Notes under the pieces: model-generated | Database searches by the model: none | Told to the model about the DNA's origin: nothing | The model's input: only the letters and a program-made list of their open reading frames with translations | Origin: Streptomyces sp. TSRI0107 | Lineage (GTDB): Bacteria; Actinomycetota; Actinomycetes; Streptomycetales; Streptomycetaceae | Direction: 5' to 3' | Assembly: GCF_001905845.1 (NCBI RefSeq) | Contig: NZ_LIVZ01000006.1 | Location: forward strand, 62,001-126,000 | DNA: 64,000 nucleotides | Shown: in pieces, positions 54,006 through 62,368 of the stretch | Position numbering within the stretch: the first letter of the stretch is position 1 | Layout: every line of letters begins with the position of its first letter | Translations under genes and position numbers: made by a program

Positions 54006-55535
54006 GTGGGCCAGGGGAACACCGAGCCGGTGAGCCAGGGCGGCACCGGCACACGCGAGGCCGCCGCCGGCCGGCCGCGGGGCACACGCGGGCGCGGCGC
54101 GGTCGTCGCCGCGCTGATGCTCTCCATGGCGCTCGCCGCGCTGGACTCCACCGTCGTCTCCACCGCCGTCCCGCAGATCGTCGGCGACCTCGGCGGCTTC
54201 TCCGTCTTCTCCTGGCTGTTCTCCGGCTATCTGCTCGCCGTCACCGTCACCCTGCCGGTCTACGGCAAGCTGTCCGACACCTTCGGCCGCAAGCCCGTGC
54301 TGATCGTCGGCGCGTCCGTCTTCCTGCTGGGCTCCCTGCTGTGCGCGCTCGCCTGGAACATGGCCGCGCTCATCGCCTTCCGCGTCGTGCAGGGCCTGGG
54401 CGGCGGCGCCCTCCAGGGCACGGTGCAGACCCTCGCCGCCGACCTGTACCCGCTGGAGGAACGCCCGAAGATCCAGTCCAAGCTGTCCACCGTGTGGGCG
54501 GTGTCCGCGGTCGCGGGCCCCGGCGTGGGCGGACTGCTCGCCACGTACGCCGACTGGCGGTGGATCTTCCTCGTCAACCTGCCCGTCGGCGGACTCGCGC
54601 TCTGGCTGATCGTCCGCCACCTGCACGAGCCCGCGCGGGAGAACGGGGCTCCACGCGCGCGTGTCGACTGGGCGGGCGCCCTCGCGGTGTTCGCCTGCGG
54701 CGGGGTGCTGCTCACCGCGCTGGTGCAGGGCGGGGTGGCCTGGCCGTGGCTGTCGGCGCCGTCGCTGGCGCTGCTGGGCACCGGCCTGGCGCTGCTGGTG
54801 GTCGTGGTGCTGGTGGAGCGCCGGGCGGCCGAGCCGATCATCCCCGGGTGGGTGTGGCGGCGCCGTACGATCGCCGCCGTCAACCTGGCTCTGGGCGCTC
54901 TGGGCCTGCTGATGGTGGCCCCCACGGTGTTCCTGCCGATGTACGCCCAGTCGGTGCTCGGCCTCGCCCCCGTCGCCGCCGGCTTCGTGCTCTCCGTGTG
55001 GACGCTCAGCTGGCCGGTGTCGGCGGCGTTCAGCCAGCACGTGTACCGCCGGATCGGCTTCCGCAACACGGCCATGCTGGGCATCGGCACGGCCGCGCTG
55101 TTCCTGTTCGCGTTCCCGTTCCTGCCGTACCCGGGCGAGGCCTGGCAGCCCACGCTGCTGATGCTGCTCCTGGGCGGCGCCCTGGGCCTGTTCCAGCTGC
55201 CGCTGATCGTCGGCGTCCAGTCGACGGTCGGCTGGGCGGAACGCGGCACGACCACCGCGTCGGTGCTGTTCTGCCGCCAGACCGGCCAGACGATCGGCGC
55301 CGCCGTCTTCGGCGCGATCGCCAACGGGGTGCTCGCCGCGCGGCTGGGCGGCGTCGGCGACCTCGACTCCGTCGCCCGCGGGCTGGGCACCGGCGCCGCG
55401 TCCGAGACGACCAGGCGGGCGATCGCGGACGCGGTGCACGCCGTGTACCTGGGCGCGGCGGGCGCGGCGGCGCTCGCGTTCCTGGTGCTGCTGGTGCTGG
55501 CACCGCGCCGGTTCCCCGTCCTCACGGAGAACTGA
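54006..55535 (+). CDS. MFS drug exporter, DHA2 (14-TM) type
   Basis: 509 aa from GTG 54006, ribosome site GGGGAAGGAA. Motif A GKLSDTFGRKPVLI between TM2 and TM3; motif C-like SAVAGPGVGGLLATY at TM5; motif D1 ALDSTVVSTAVPQIVGDLGG at TM1. About fourteen hydrophobic segments fit EmrB/QacA-type proton-driven exporters. There is no neighbouring TetR gene, which is unusual for this family. Drug specificity is unknown. Confidence 0.9.
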   Translation: MGQGNTEPVSQGGTGTREAAAGRPRGTRGRGAVVAALMLSMALAALDSTVVSTAVPQIVGDLGGFSVFSWLFSGYLLAVTVTLPVYGKLSDTFGRKPVLIVGASVFLLGSLLCALAWNMAALIAFRVVQGLGGGALQGTVQTLAADLYPLEERPKIQSKLSTVWAVSAVAGPGVGGLLATYADWRWIFLVNLPVGGLALWLIVRHLHEPARENGAPRARVDWAGALAVFACGGVLLTALVQGGVAWPWLSAPSLALLGTGLALLVVVVLVERRAAEPIIPGWVWRRRTIAAVNLALGALGLLMVAPTVFLPMYAQSVLGLAPVAAGFVLSVWTLSWPVSAAFSQHVYRRIGFRNTAMLGIGTAALFLFAFPFLPYPGEAWQPTLLMLLLGGALGLFQLPLIVGVQSTVGWAERGTTTASVLFCRQTGQTIGAAVFGAIANGVLAARLGGVGDLDSVARGLGTGAASETTRRAIADAVHAVYLGAAGAAALAFLVLLVLAPRRFPVLTEN

Positions 55536-55598
55536 GGAGGACCGAGGCACCACGAAAAGCGAAGGCCCCGGGGTGACGGGCGGTCATACTCTGGGCGG

Positions 55599-56084
55599 AT
55601 GGTGACCTTGGAGCGGCTGCGGGCCGACCACGCGGACGCGCTGCTGGCCTTCGAGCGCGAGAACCGGCGGTACTTCGCCCGCACGATTCCCGACCGCGGG
55701 GACGCCTACTTCGCCGAGTTCCCCGACCGGCTCCGCGCGCTGCTCGCCGAACAGGACGCCGGGGTGTGCCACTTCCACGTCGTGCTGGACGAGGACGGAC
55801 ACCTGGCCGGCCGGATCAACCTCGTCGACGTCGAGGACGGCTCGGCCGAACTCGGCTACCGCGTGGGGGAACGCGCCGCGGGCCGGGGCGTCGCCACGGC
55901 GGCGGTCCGGCTGGTGTGCCGGACGGCCGCGACGACGTACGGGCTGCGCGCGCTCACGGCGGTCACCACGCTGGACAACGCCGCCTCCAGGACCGTACTC
56001 GAACGCAACGGCTTCACCGTGGTGGGGAATCCGAGCGTCGACGGCCGCCCCGGAATCCGCTACCGACGCGAACACCTGCTCTAG
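55599..56084 (+). CDS. GNAT acetyltransferase, RimJ/RimL type
   Basis: 161 aa from ATG 55599. GNAT motifs: ELGYRVGERAAGRGVATAAV (acetyl-CoA pyrophosphate loop RxxGxGVA, about 90-108), TTYGLRALTAVTTLDNAASR and VLERNGFTVVG. Resembles ribosomal-protein-alanine or antibiotic N-acetyltransferases; the substrate cannot be assigned. Runs 64 bp after the MFS gene on the same strand and may be co-transcribed. Confidence 0.86.
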   Translation: MVTLERLRADHADALLAFERENRRYFARTIPDRGDAYFAEFPDRLRALLAEQDAGVCHFHVVLDEDGHLAGRINLVDVEDGSAELGYRVGERAAGRGVATAAVRLVCRTAATTYGLRALTAVTTLDNAASRTVLERNGFTVVGNPSVDGRPGIRYRREHLL

Positions 56085-56273
56085 GATCCGCCGCCGCGGG
56101 GTGGCAGATCACAGGCCCGAACGGACACAGCAAGCGCATACCGACCACTCAGTTTGCAGAAACCGTCGCGCACTCCCGGTGCGCCGAGTAGCGTGCGTCC
56201 CCCGCACCACGCACCCGCTCACCCCCACTCCCTGCGGTCCGTCCCGCACCCAAGTCACGCAAGGAGCACCGGG

Positions 56274-56726
56274 ATGTCCTCCGACCCATTCCCACCGCCG
56301 TACCAGAACCGAGGGCGGTACCCCTCGGGCGGCGCCTCGCCCGCGTACCCCACGTACCCCTGGCAGCCGGTCGCTCCGCAGCCCGAGCCCGCCGGCCCGC
56401 GCCGGCAGTTGCGCGCCCCGCTCGGCCACCACAGCGACCTGCGCGTCCTGCGCAGCGCCTACCGCTGGCAGCGGCGCGTGGCCACCCTCACGGCGCTCGG
56501 GTACTTCACCCTGTTCCTGATCCTGTCGGCGTACGCACCGTCGTTCATGACCTCCGACGTCACCGCCGGACTGCCCGTCGGACTGCTCCTGGCACTCGTC
56601 CAACTGCCCGTCACCTGGCTGGCGATCGCCCTGTACGAGCACACCGCGCGGCGCCACGTCGACCCGCTCGCCGACCGCATCCGCAAGCAGTCCGAGCTGG
56701 ACGCCAGACGGCGGGGCGCGCGATGA
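56274..56726 (+). CDS. DUF485 membrane protein, small partner of acetate-type symporter
   Basis: 150 aa from ATG 56274 (AAGGAG upstream). A Pro/Tyr-rich cytoplasmic N-terminus (about 1-50) precedes two TM helices (LTALGYFTLFLILSAYAPSF; LPVGLLLALVQLPVTWLAIA) and the DUF485 end EHTARRHVDPLADRIR. DUF485 proteins (YjcH in E. coli) are encoded just before ActP-type symporters; here the stop overlaps the symporter start by ATGA. Confidence 0.85.
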   Translation: MSSDPFPPPYQNRGRYPSGGASPAYPTYPWQPVAPQPEPAGPRRQLRAPLGHHSDLRVLRSAYRWQRRVATLTALGYFTLFLILSAYAPSFMTSDVTAGLPVGLLLALVQLPVTWLAIALYEHTARRHVDPLADRIRKQSELDARRRGAR

Positions 56727-58333
56727 CCGGCCTCAGCGGATCCGCGCAGACCATGACCCTGGTGGCGTTCACCGCCATCGCCACCATCACCCTGCTGCTG
56801 TGCGTGATGACCGGCCCGGACCGGGACGACCTCGACGAGTTCTACACCGGCTACGGCTCCCTGTCGCCGATGCGCAACGGCCTGGCCATCGCGGGCGACT
56901 ACATCTCCGCCGCGACCGTGCTGGGCACCTGCGGAGTCATCGCGCTGTACGGCCACGACGGCATCGTCCTGGCGTTGAGCACGGCGCTGTCGCTGATGCT
57001 GCTGATGTTCCTGCTCGCCGAACCCCTGCGCAACGCGGGCCGGTTCACGATGGGCGACGCCTTCGCCCGCCGTATGCCCGGCCGGGCCGTGCGCGTCACC
57101 GCGTGCCTGGTGACGCTCGCCGCGCTGCTGCCGATGATGCTGGTGCAGCTCGCGGGCACCGGGCAGCTGCTGGCGTTCATCCTGGGCTTCTCCGGCGACG
57201 AGGTGAAGACGGCCTGTGTCATCGGCGTGGGCGTCCTGATGATCTCCTACGCGGCGATCGGCGGCATGAAGGGCACCGCCCTCATCCAGATCCTGAAGAT
57301 CGTGATCCTGCTCGGCTCGGGCGGCGCGGTCGCCGTGCTCGTCCTGAACAGGTTCGACTGGGACCCGACCGCCCTGTTCGACGCGGCGGCGGCACGCAGC
57401 GGAGTCGGCCCCGCGTTCCTCGACTCGGGGCTGGAGTTCGCCGGCGGCCCTCACCCGCGCCTCGACATGATCAGCGCCCAGCTGTGCGTGGTCCTCGGCG
57501 GGGCGTGCCTGCCACACGTCACCATGCGCATGTACACCGCCTCCAGCGCCCCCCAGGTACGGCGGTCGATGTCCTGGGCGGTGTCGATCGTGGCCGTGTT
57601 CGTGCTGGTCATCACGGTCGTCGGAATGGGCGCGACGGCCCTGATCGGACGCGAGGCGATCGCGCTGGCCGACCCGCAGGGCAACTCCGCCTACCTGCTG
57701 GGCTCCCGGGCGGCGCTCGGACCCGAGGTGACCACCGCGGAGACGCTGCTGTTCACGACCGTCGCGACGGCCGTGTTCCTGACGGTCCTCGCCTCCGTCG
57801 CCGGCATGATCCTCGCCTGCGCGAACTCCCTGGCCCACGACGTGTTCGCGGCCCGCGTGCAGGAGATGTCGGCGCGCCGCGAGATGACGCTCGCCCGGCT
57901 GTCCGCGCTGGCGGTCGGCGTCCCGGCGATCCTGCTCGCGACGCTGGTCCAGCACCGCAGCCTGCAACCGCTGGTGACGCTCTCCTTCAGCCTCGGCGCC
58001 TCCGCCATCGCCCCGGCCCTCGTCTACAGCCTCTTCTGGCGCCGCTACACCCGCACCGGCCTGCTCGCCACCCTCATCGGCGGCGCCCTCGCGGTCCTCG
58101 CCCTCACCCCCGGCACCAACCTGGTCTCCGGCTCCCCCGTCGCCGCCTTCCCCGAGGCCGACTTCACCTACTTCCCCTTCACCACGACCGGCCTGGTCTC
58201 CGTCCCCCTCGGCTTCGCCTTCGGCTGGCTGGGCACGGTGCTCTCCGGCCGGCGCAAGGCGGAGGAACAGCGACGTCAGTACGAGGCGGTGGAGGGGTGG
58301 ATCCTGGCGGGCGCCGTGCGAAGGAACGAATGA
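56723..58333 (+). CDS. Sodium:solute symporter, ActP-like (monocarboxylate/acetate)
   Basis: 536 aa from ATG 56723. About thirteen TM helices of the SSS family: EFYTGYGSLSPMRNGLAIAG, DYISAATVLGTCGVIALYG, then GGMKGTALIQILKIVILLGS and the sodium-site region ASVAGMILACANSLAHDV. Paired DUF485 supports acetate or short-chain monocarboxylate uptake. An Arg-rich cytoplasmic tail ends the chain. Likely co-transcribed with the DUF485 gene. Confidence 0.88.
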   Translation: MTGLSGSAQTMTLVAFTAIATITLLLCVMTGPDRDDLDEFYTGYGSLSPMRNGLAIAGDYISAATVLGTCGVIALYGHDGIVLALSTALSLMLLMFLLAEPLRNAGRFTMGDAFARRMPGRAVRVTACLVTLAALLPMMLVQLAGTGQLLAFILGFSGDEVKTACVIGVGVLMISYAAIGGMKGTALIQILKIVILLGSGGAVAVLVLNRFDWDPTALFDAAAARSGVGPAFLDSGLEFAGGPHPRLDMISAQLCVVLGGACLPHVTMRMYTASSAPQVRRSMSWAVSIVAVFVLVITVVGMGATALIGREAIALADPQGNSAYLLGSRAALGPEVTTAETLLFTTVATAVFLTVLASVAGMILACANSLAHDVFAARVQEMSARREMTLARLSALAVGVPAILLATLVQHRSLQPLVTLSFSLGASAIAPALVYSLFWRRYTRTGLLATLIGGALAVLALTPGTNLVSGSPVAAFPEADFTYFPFTTTGLVSVPLGFAFGWLGTVLSGRRKAEEQRRQYEAVEGWILAGAVRRNE

Positions 58334-58366
58334 GGACGCGGACGCGGACGGGGACGCGAGCGGATT

Positions 58367-59257
58367 TCACTCGGCCGGAGCGCGCCCGCCCGTGAGCGCC
58401 GCCAGGCTGCTGCGCACCTGGTCGATGTGCGCCTGTACGTCGTCCCAGCGCTCCCCGTGCTCCCGCAGCACCCGCTCGGTCTCCCGCGCGATGCGCTCCT
58501 CCCGCAGGCGCGCGTCGGCGACGATCTCGGCGGCACGCGCGTGTGCCTCCTCCTGCCGGCTCCGCACGGACCGCTCGGCGTCGGCGAAGGCCTCCTTGGC
58601 CTCGCTCAGCGCGGCCTCCGCGCGTGCGACCAGTTCGGCGTGGCAGGCGTCCACCGCGGCGGCGCTCTGCGCGGCCTCACGCTCGGCGGCCGCCCACCGG
58701 TCGGCGAACTCCTTCTCCTGGTCCGCGAGGAGCGCGGCGGTCCGCCGGCGCATCTCACGCAGGGCGGCGACCGCCTCCGTACGGCTCTCCTTGACCTCGC
58801 GCCGGGCCGCGACACGGATCTCGTCGGCCTCGGCGCGCGCCGCGAGCAGCCGGTGCCGGGCACGGTCCTCGGCTTCCGCGCGGAGCGCCTCGGCGTCGTC
58901 CTGCGCCTTCTGACGCAGGTTCAGGGCGTCCTCCTCCGCCCGCGCGACCCGCTCGTGCGCCTCGCGCCGCGCCCGCTCACGCACGGCCGCCGCCTCCTCC
59001 ACCCCGAGGTGGAACAGCCGCCTCGCCCGCTCCCCCAGCGCCTCGTACGTCTGCGGCGCCAGCTGGGCGACGGTCTCCCGCATCAGGTCCGCCTCCGCCT
59101 GCATCTCCTTGGCGAGCACGGTGAGCCGGGCGGCCCGCTCCCAGGCGGCGTCACGGTCCAGGCAGAGCGCCGTGGCGAACGCGTCGACCTGCTCGGGGCG
59201 GTAACCGCGCCCCCGGACGGGCACGAACCCATGTGGTGACACCGATGCGCTGCTCAT
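58367..59257 (-). CDS. DivIVA-like coiled-coil protein
   Basis: 296 aa from ATG 59257. The N-terminus (HGFVPVRGRGYRPEQVDAFA) matches the DivIVA lipid-binding start, where a short loop precedes a long coiled coil. Residues 40-285 are an almost uninterrupted Ala/Glu/Arg coiled coil (RREAHERVARAEEDALNLRQ). Streptomyces has several such cytoskeletal proteins (DivIVA, Scy, FilP); others were annotated as cellulose-binding proteins. A polar-growth or scaffold role is inferred. Confidence 0.78.
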   Translation of the reverse strand: MSSASVSPHGFVPVRGRGYRPEQVDAFATALCLDRDAAWERAARLTVLAKEMQAEADLMRETVAQLAPQTYEALGERARRLFHLGVEEAAAVRERARREAHERVARAEEDALNLRQKAQDDAEALRAEAEDRARHRLLAARAEADEIRVAARREVKESRTEAVAALREMRRRTAALLADQEKEFADRWAAAEREAAQSAAAVDACHAELVARAEAALSEAKEAFADAERSVRSRQEEAHARAAEIVADARLREERIARETERVLREHGERWDDVQAHIDQVRSSLAALTGGRAPAE

Positions 59258-59388
59258 CCCGGGACCCCTCTCCACCGACCACACGAAACGACGTACGAAC
59301 GAACGATTTCCATTTACGATTCGCGCACATCTTGATGGATCGGCAGGAAGTGCACATAACGCGACACTCCGCGCGCACCGTACCCACA

Positions 59389-59430
59389 AAAGGGCCTGGC
59401 CCGGTCGTCCACGACCGGGCCAGGCCCTTT
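59389..59430. terminator. Strong terminator downstream of the deaminase-SUKH gene
   Basis: AAAGGGCCTGGCCCGGTCGT (59389-59408) and ACGACCGGGCCAGGCCCTTT (59411-59430) form a perfect 20-bp stem 36 bp after the 964-aa gene on the minus strand. Confidence 0.88.
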
Positions 59431-59465
59431 CCCCGTATTCCGTCAGACGGATGTCACAACGGATG

Positions 59466-62360
59466 TCACAGCAGCCCGTCCCACATCTGCTCCAGCAGCA
59501 CCGACCACCAGCTCTCCGGCGAGCCGAGCGCCGCCGGGTCGAGAGCGGCCAGCTGAGCCTGGAAATCGACCGTCCAGCGCCCCGCCTGCTCCTGGTTCAG
59601 CCCGAACCGCAGCCGCCACATCCGGCCCAGCAGCGCCAGGCAGCGCACGAACTCCGGCAGACCGGTGTTCACGAACTGCGGCGGCACCGGCACACCGCCC
59701 GGCCCGGCCTCCACCGGAACGGCGACGATGTTCGCCGTCCCGTACTGCACACAGATCGCCCTGCCGAAGTCGCTGCCCATCACCAGGTACGAACCCGCGT
59801 CCGGGGCGGGCTGCACACCACGCTCCTGCGCCAGCTCCGCCAGCGTCGGCACCGGGCGCCCCGGCTGGGCCTGCGCCCAGAAGAACGGCCCCATGTCGAG
59901 CGGCAGACCGGCCACCACCAGGGTGTGCGCCACGATCGGCGGCACCCCCTGCCGGGACACCGCGGCCTGCTCGAACCGGAAGATCCCCGGCCCGAACGCC
60001 CCCGCCAGCTCCTGCGCCACACCCTCCGGCGGAATCGGCGGCACCGGCTGCACCGGCGGCAGCGGCGCGCGCACCGGCGCCGGGCGCGCGGGACCGTCCG
60101 CGACCTGGTGCAGCTCGCCCTGGTGGGCCAGCAGCTGCTGCATGCCCTGCTGCCGGCTCGCGTGATCCGTGCCGTACGGCGCGATGCTCGTGATCCGCGC
60201 CTGCGGCCACTGCTCCCGGATCATCCGCGCGCAGTAGGCACCCGGCAGCTCGCACGACTCCAGCTCGGTGTGCAGCTCCAGCACCTGGTCCGGCGGCACG
60301 TTCATCGCCCGCAGCTCGTGGAAGATCTGCCACTCCGGGTGCGGGGTGCCCGGCGCGGAACGCCGGATCAGCTGCTGCTCCGAACCGTCCTGGGCGCGGT
60401 AGCGCAACACGGCCTGGTAGCCCGGCCCGACCGTCGGCTGCCCCTGCGGCGGGTAGCCGTACGCCGGGGGCTGCGCACCGGGGACGGGCTGTCCCGGCGC
60501 GGGCGGCATCGGCTGAGGGGCGCCCGGGACACCGGGAGCGCCCGGGACACCGGGAGCCGGCGGCGGAGGCGCACCGGGGCCGCCCACCGGGGGCGCGGCC
60601 AGCATGGTCTCGGCGTGGTGCACGGCACCCTGCGCGCCGGGCGTGCCCGGGGCGCCCGGAGGCTGCGGCGCGCCGGGGGACGCGGGAGTGCGCGGGGCGC
60701 CCGGAGCACCCGGAGCGCCGGGCGGCTGGGGTGCGCCCGGGACACCCGGAGGACCCGGAGGCTGCGGCGCGCCAGGCCCCATCTGGGACGGGTCGGCCAG
60801 CATCGTGGCGGCATGGTGGACACCGCCCGGAGGCGTGCCGGGGGCACCTGGCGGGTTCGGCGCGGCAGGAGGCTGCGGCGCGCCCGGGCCCTCAGGGCCG
60901 TCGGGGCCGAGGGCCGACACCAGCTGGGTGGGCACGTAGGCACCGCCCGCCGGCGCACCCGGCGCACCAGGAGCACCGGGCGGCGGGGGCGTGCCGCCCG
61001 GACGTACGCCGGGCACACCCGGCGCACCCGGCGGAGGCGGCGGCGTCGCACCCCCGGCCCCGCCACGACGCGGCGGCGGGGCCGCCTTGCTGGTGGCGGC
61101 GTCGGCGATGTCACCTGCGTTCGGCGCGTGCGGCTGGGCGCCGCCGGCCTGGGGGTAGCCGTAGGAGGGCGCGGGGGGCGGGGTGCTGCCCGGCGGGGCG
61201 GGGGGCGGCGTACTCCCGTGCGGCGGTGTGCTCCCGTGCGGCGCGGGGGGCGGCGTGCTGCCCGGCGGCACCGGAGGCGGAGTGCTTCCGTGCGGGGCCG
61301 GAGGCGGAGTGTTCCCGTGCGGCGGAGTGCCTCCATGCGGCGCGGGCGGCACGGACGGAGGCGGCGGCGTGCCCTGCATGCCCGGCGCACCCTGCATCCC
61401 CGCAGCACCCGGCGCACCGGGCACGCCAGGAGCGCCCGGCGCGCCCGGCGCACCAGGCGCACCATGCGCCCCAGGTCCGCCCAGCGGCCCCTGCGCATGC
61501 GGATCCAGCGCCGGCGCGATCGCCGTGGGCGGAAGCTGGCTGCCCCCCGACATCAGCGCCGTCTTCGCGTCCGGCACCACCACCGGCGGCGGCGTCTCGT
61601 CGTCGGCCCCGCTCAGCGGCGGTGCGAACACCGTCTCCGGCAGCGGCACCGAACGGTCCTCACCGGCGTCCGCGTTGGTGTCGGTCCCGGCCCAGGGAGT
61701 CGCCCCCGCGGGCGCACCCGGCACCACACCCGGCACGCCCGGCGCACCCGGCGCCGACGCACCGGCCGGAATCCCGGCCTGCGTCTCCGGCAGCGCCGCC
61801 CCGGCGGCCGGAGCCACCGGACCGGGCGCCACATCCGCGGGCCGGGCGTCCACAGGCACGGCGTCCGCAGGCACAGCATCCGCAGGCCCGGCGGACACGG
61901 CGTCCACAGGCCCGGGAGCCGCAGGCACCGCATCCGCAGGCGCCGCATCCTCCGACGCCCCGTCACGACCAGCCCGCCGATCCGGAATGCCCAACTTGTC
62001 CGCCGCGTCCTGCAACCACTCCGGCGGAGTCAGCAAGAACGACGTCTGATTCAGATCGACCCGAGCCGCAGGCGCCGGCACCGGCTCGTCGGCCGCCTCC
62101 TCACGCCCGTACTCCTCCTCGTAACGGCGGATCACCTCACCCACCGGCAGCGACGGCCACAGCGTGGCCTCCCCGCTGTCCCGGGCGATCACCAGCCGCT
62201 GCGCGCCGCCGTCCGACCGCGGCCCGTCGGCGCGGTCCTCGGCCCACACCACGAACCCCAGCTCGAACTCCCGCACCCGCACCTCACGATGCTGGTACGA
62301 CGGCACGTCACCGTTGACCCACTCCTCCGCGCGCTCCTGCGCCTGCGCGAACGTCACCAT
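59466..62360 (-). CDS. Imm35 (YrhB)-collagen-like-deaminase-SUKH-4 multidomain protein
   Basis: 964 aa from ATG 62360. Residues 1-85 match Imm35/YrhB (VTFAQAQERAEEWVNGDVPS, EFELGFVVWAE, RYEEEYG). About 290-650 is low-complexity with Gly-Xaa-Yaa runs (GAPGAPGAPGAPGVPGAPGA) and PPHGSTPP repeats. Near 673 HPEW gives a HxE, and ESCELPGAYC (Cys about 702 and 709) supplies the cysteine pair of a nucleic-acid/nucleotide deaminase fold. About 790-964 resembles SUKH-4 immunity proteins (LPLDMGPFFWAQ, ESWWSVLLEQMW). There is no signal peptide or TM. Toxin-type and immunity-type domains on one chain are unusual; activity is untested. Confidence 0.75.
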   Translation of the reverse strand: MVTFAQAQERAEEWVNGDVPSYQHREVRVREFELGFVVWAEDRADGPRSDGGAQRLVIARDSGEATLWPSLPVGEVIRRYEEEYGREEAADEPVPAPAARVDLNQTSFLLTPPEWLQDAADKLGIPDRRAGRDGASEDAAPADAVPAAPGPVDAVSAGPADAVPADAVPVDARPADVAPGPVAPAAGAALPETQAGIPAGASAPGAPGVPGVVPGAPAGATPWAGTDTNADAGEDRSVPLPETVFAPPLSGADDETPPPVVVPDAKTALMSGGSQLPPTAIAPALDPHAQGPLGGPGAHGAPGAPGAPGAPGVPGAPGAAGMQGAPGMQGTPPPPSVPPAPHGGTPPHGNTPPPAPHGSTPPPVPPGSTPPPAPHGSTPPHGSTPPPAPPGSTPPPAPSYGYPQAGGAQPHAPNAGDIADAATSKAAPPPRRGGAGGATPPPPPGAPGVPGVRPGGTPPPPGAPGAPGAPAGGAYVPTQLVSALGPDGPEGPGAPQPPAAPNPPGAPGTPPGGVHHAATMLADPSQMGPGAPQPPGPPGVPGAPQPPGAPGAPGAPRTPASPGAPQPPGAPGTPGAQGAVHHAETMLAAPPVGGPGAPPPPAPGVPGAPGVPGAPQPMPPAPGQPVPGAQPPAYGYPPQGQPTVGPGYQAVLRYRAQDGSEQQLIRRSAPGTPHPEWQIFHELRAMNVPPDQVLELHTELESCELPGAYCARMIREQWPQARITSIAPYGTDHASRQQGMQQLLAHQGELHQVADGPARPAPVRAPLPPVQPVPPIPPEGVAQELAGAFGPGIFRFEQAAVSRQGVPPIVAHTLVVAGLPLDMGPFFWAQAQPGRPVPTLAELAQERGVQPAPDAGSYLVMGSDFGRAICVQYGTANIVAVPVEAGPGGVPVPPQFVNTGLPEFVRCLALLGRMWRLRFGLNQEQAGRWTVDFQAQLAALDPAALGSPESWWSVLLEQMWDGLL
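60500..61490. repeat. Collagen-like and Pro/Gly low-complexity repeats within the 964-aa gene
   Basis: Short units such as GGCGCACCC/GGAGCGCCC repeat many times and encode Gly-Ala-Pro triplets; a block near 61180-61340 repeats units encoding PPHGSTPPPAP. They probably form a flexible or triple-helix-like spacer between the N-terminal Imm35 and C-terminal domains. Confidence 0.85.
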
Positions 62361-62368
62361 CGGTCAGC

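Noticed and set aside
60500..61490. Repeat block as an assembly error or mobile element
   Set aside because: The frame stays open throughout and encodes regular GXY and PPHGSTPP units with domains on both sides.
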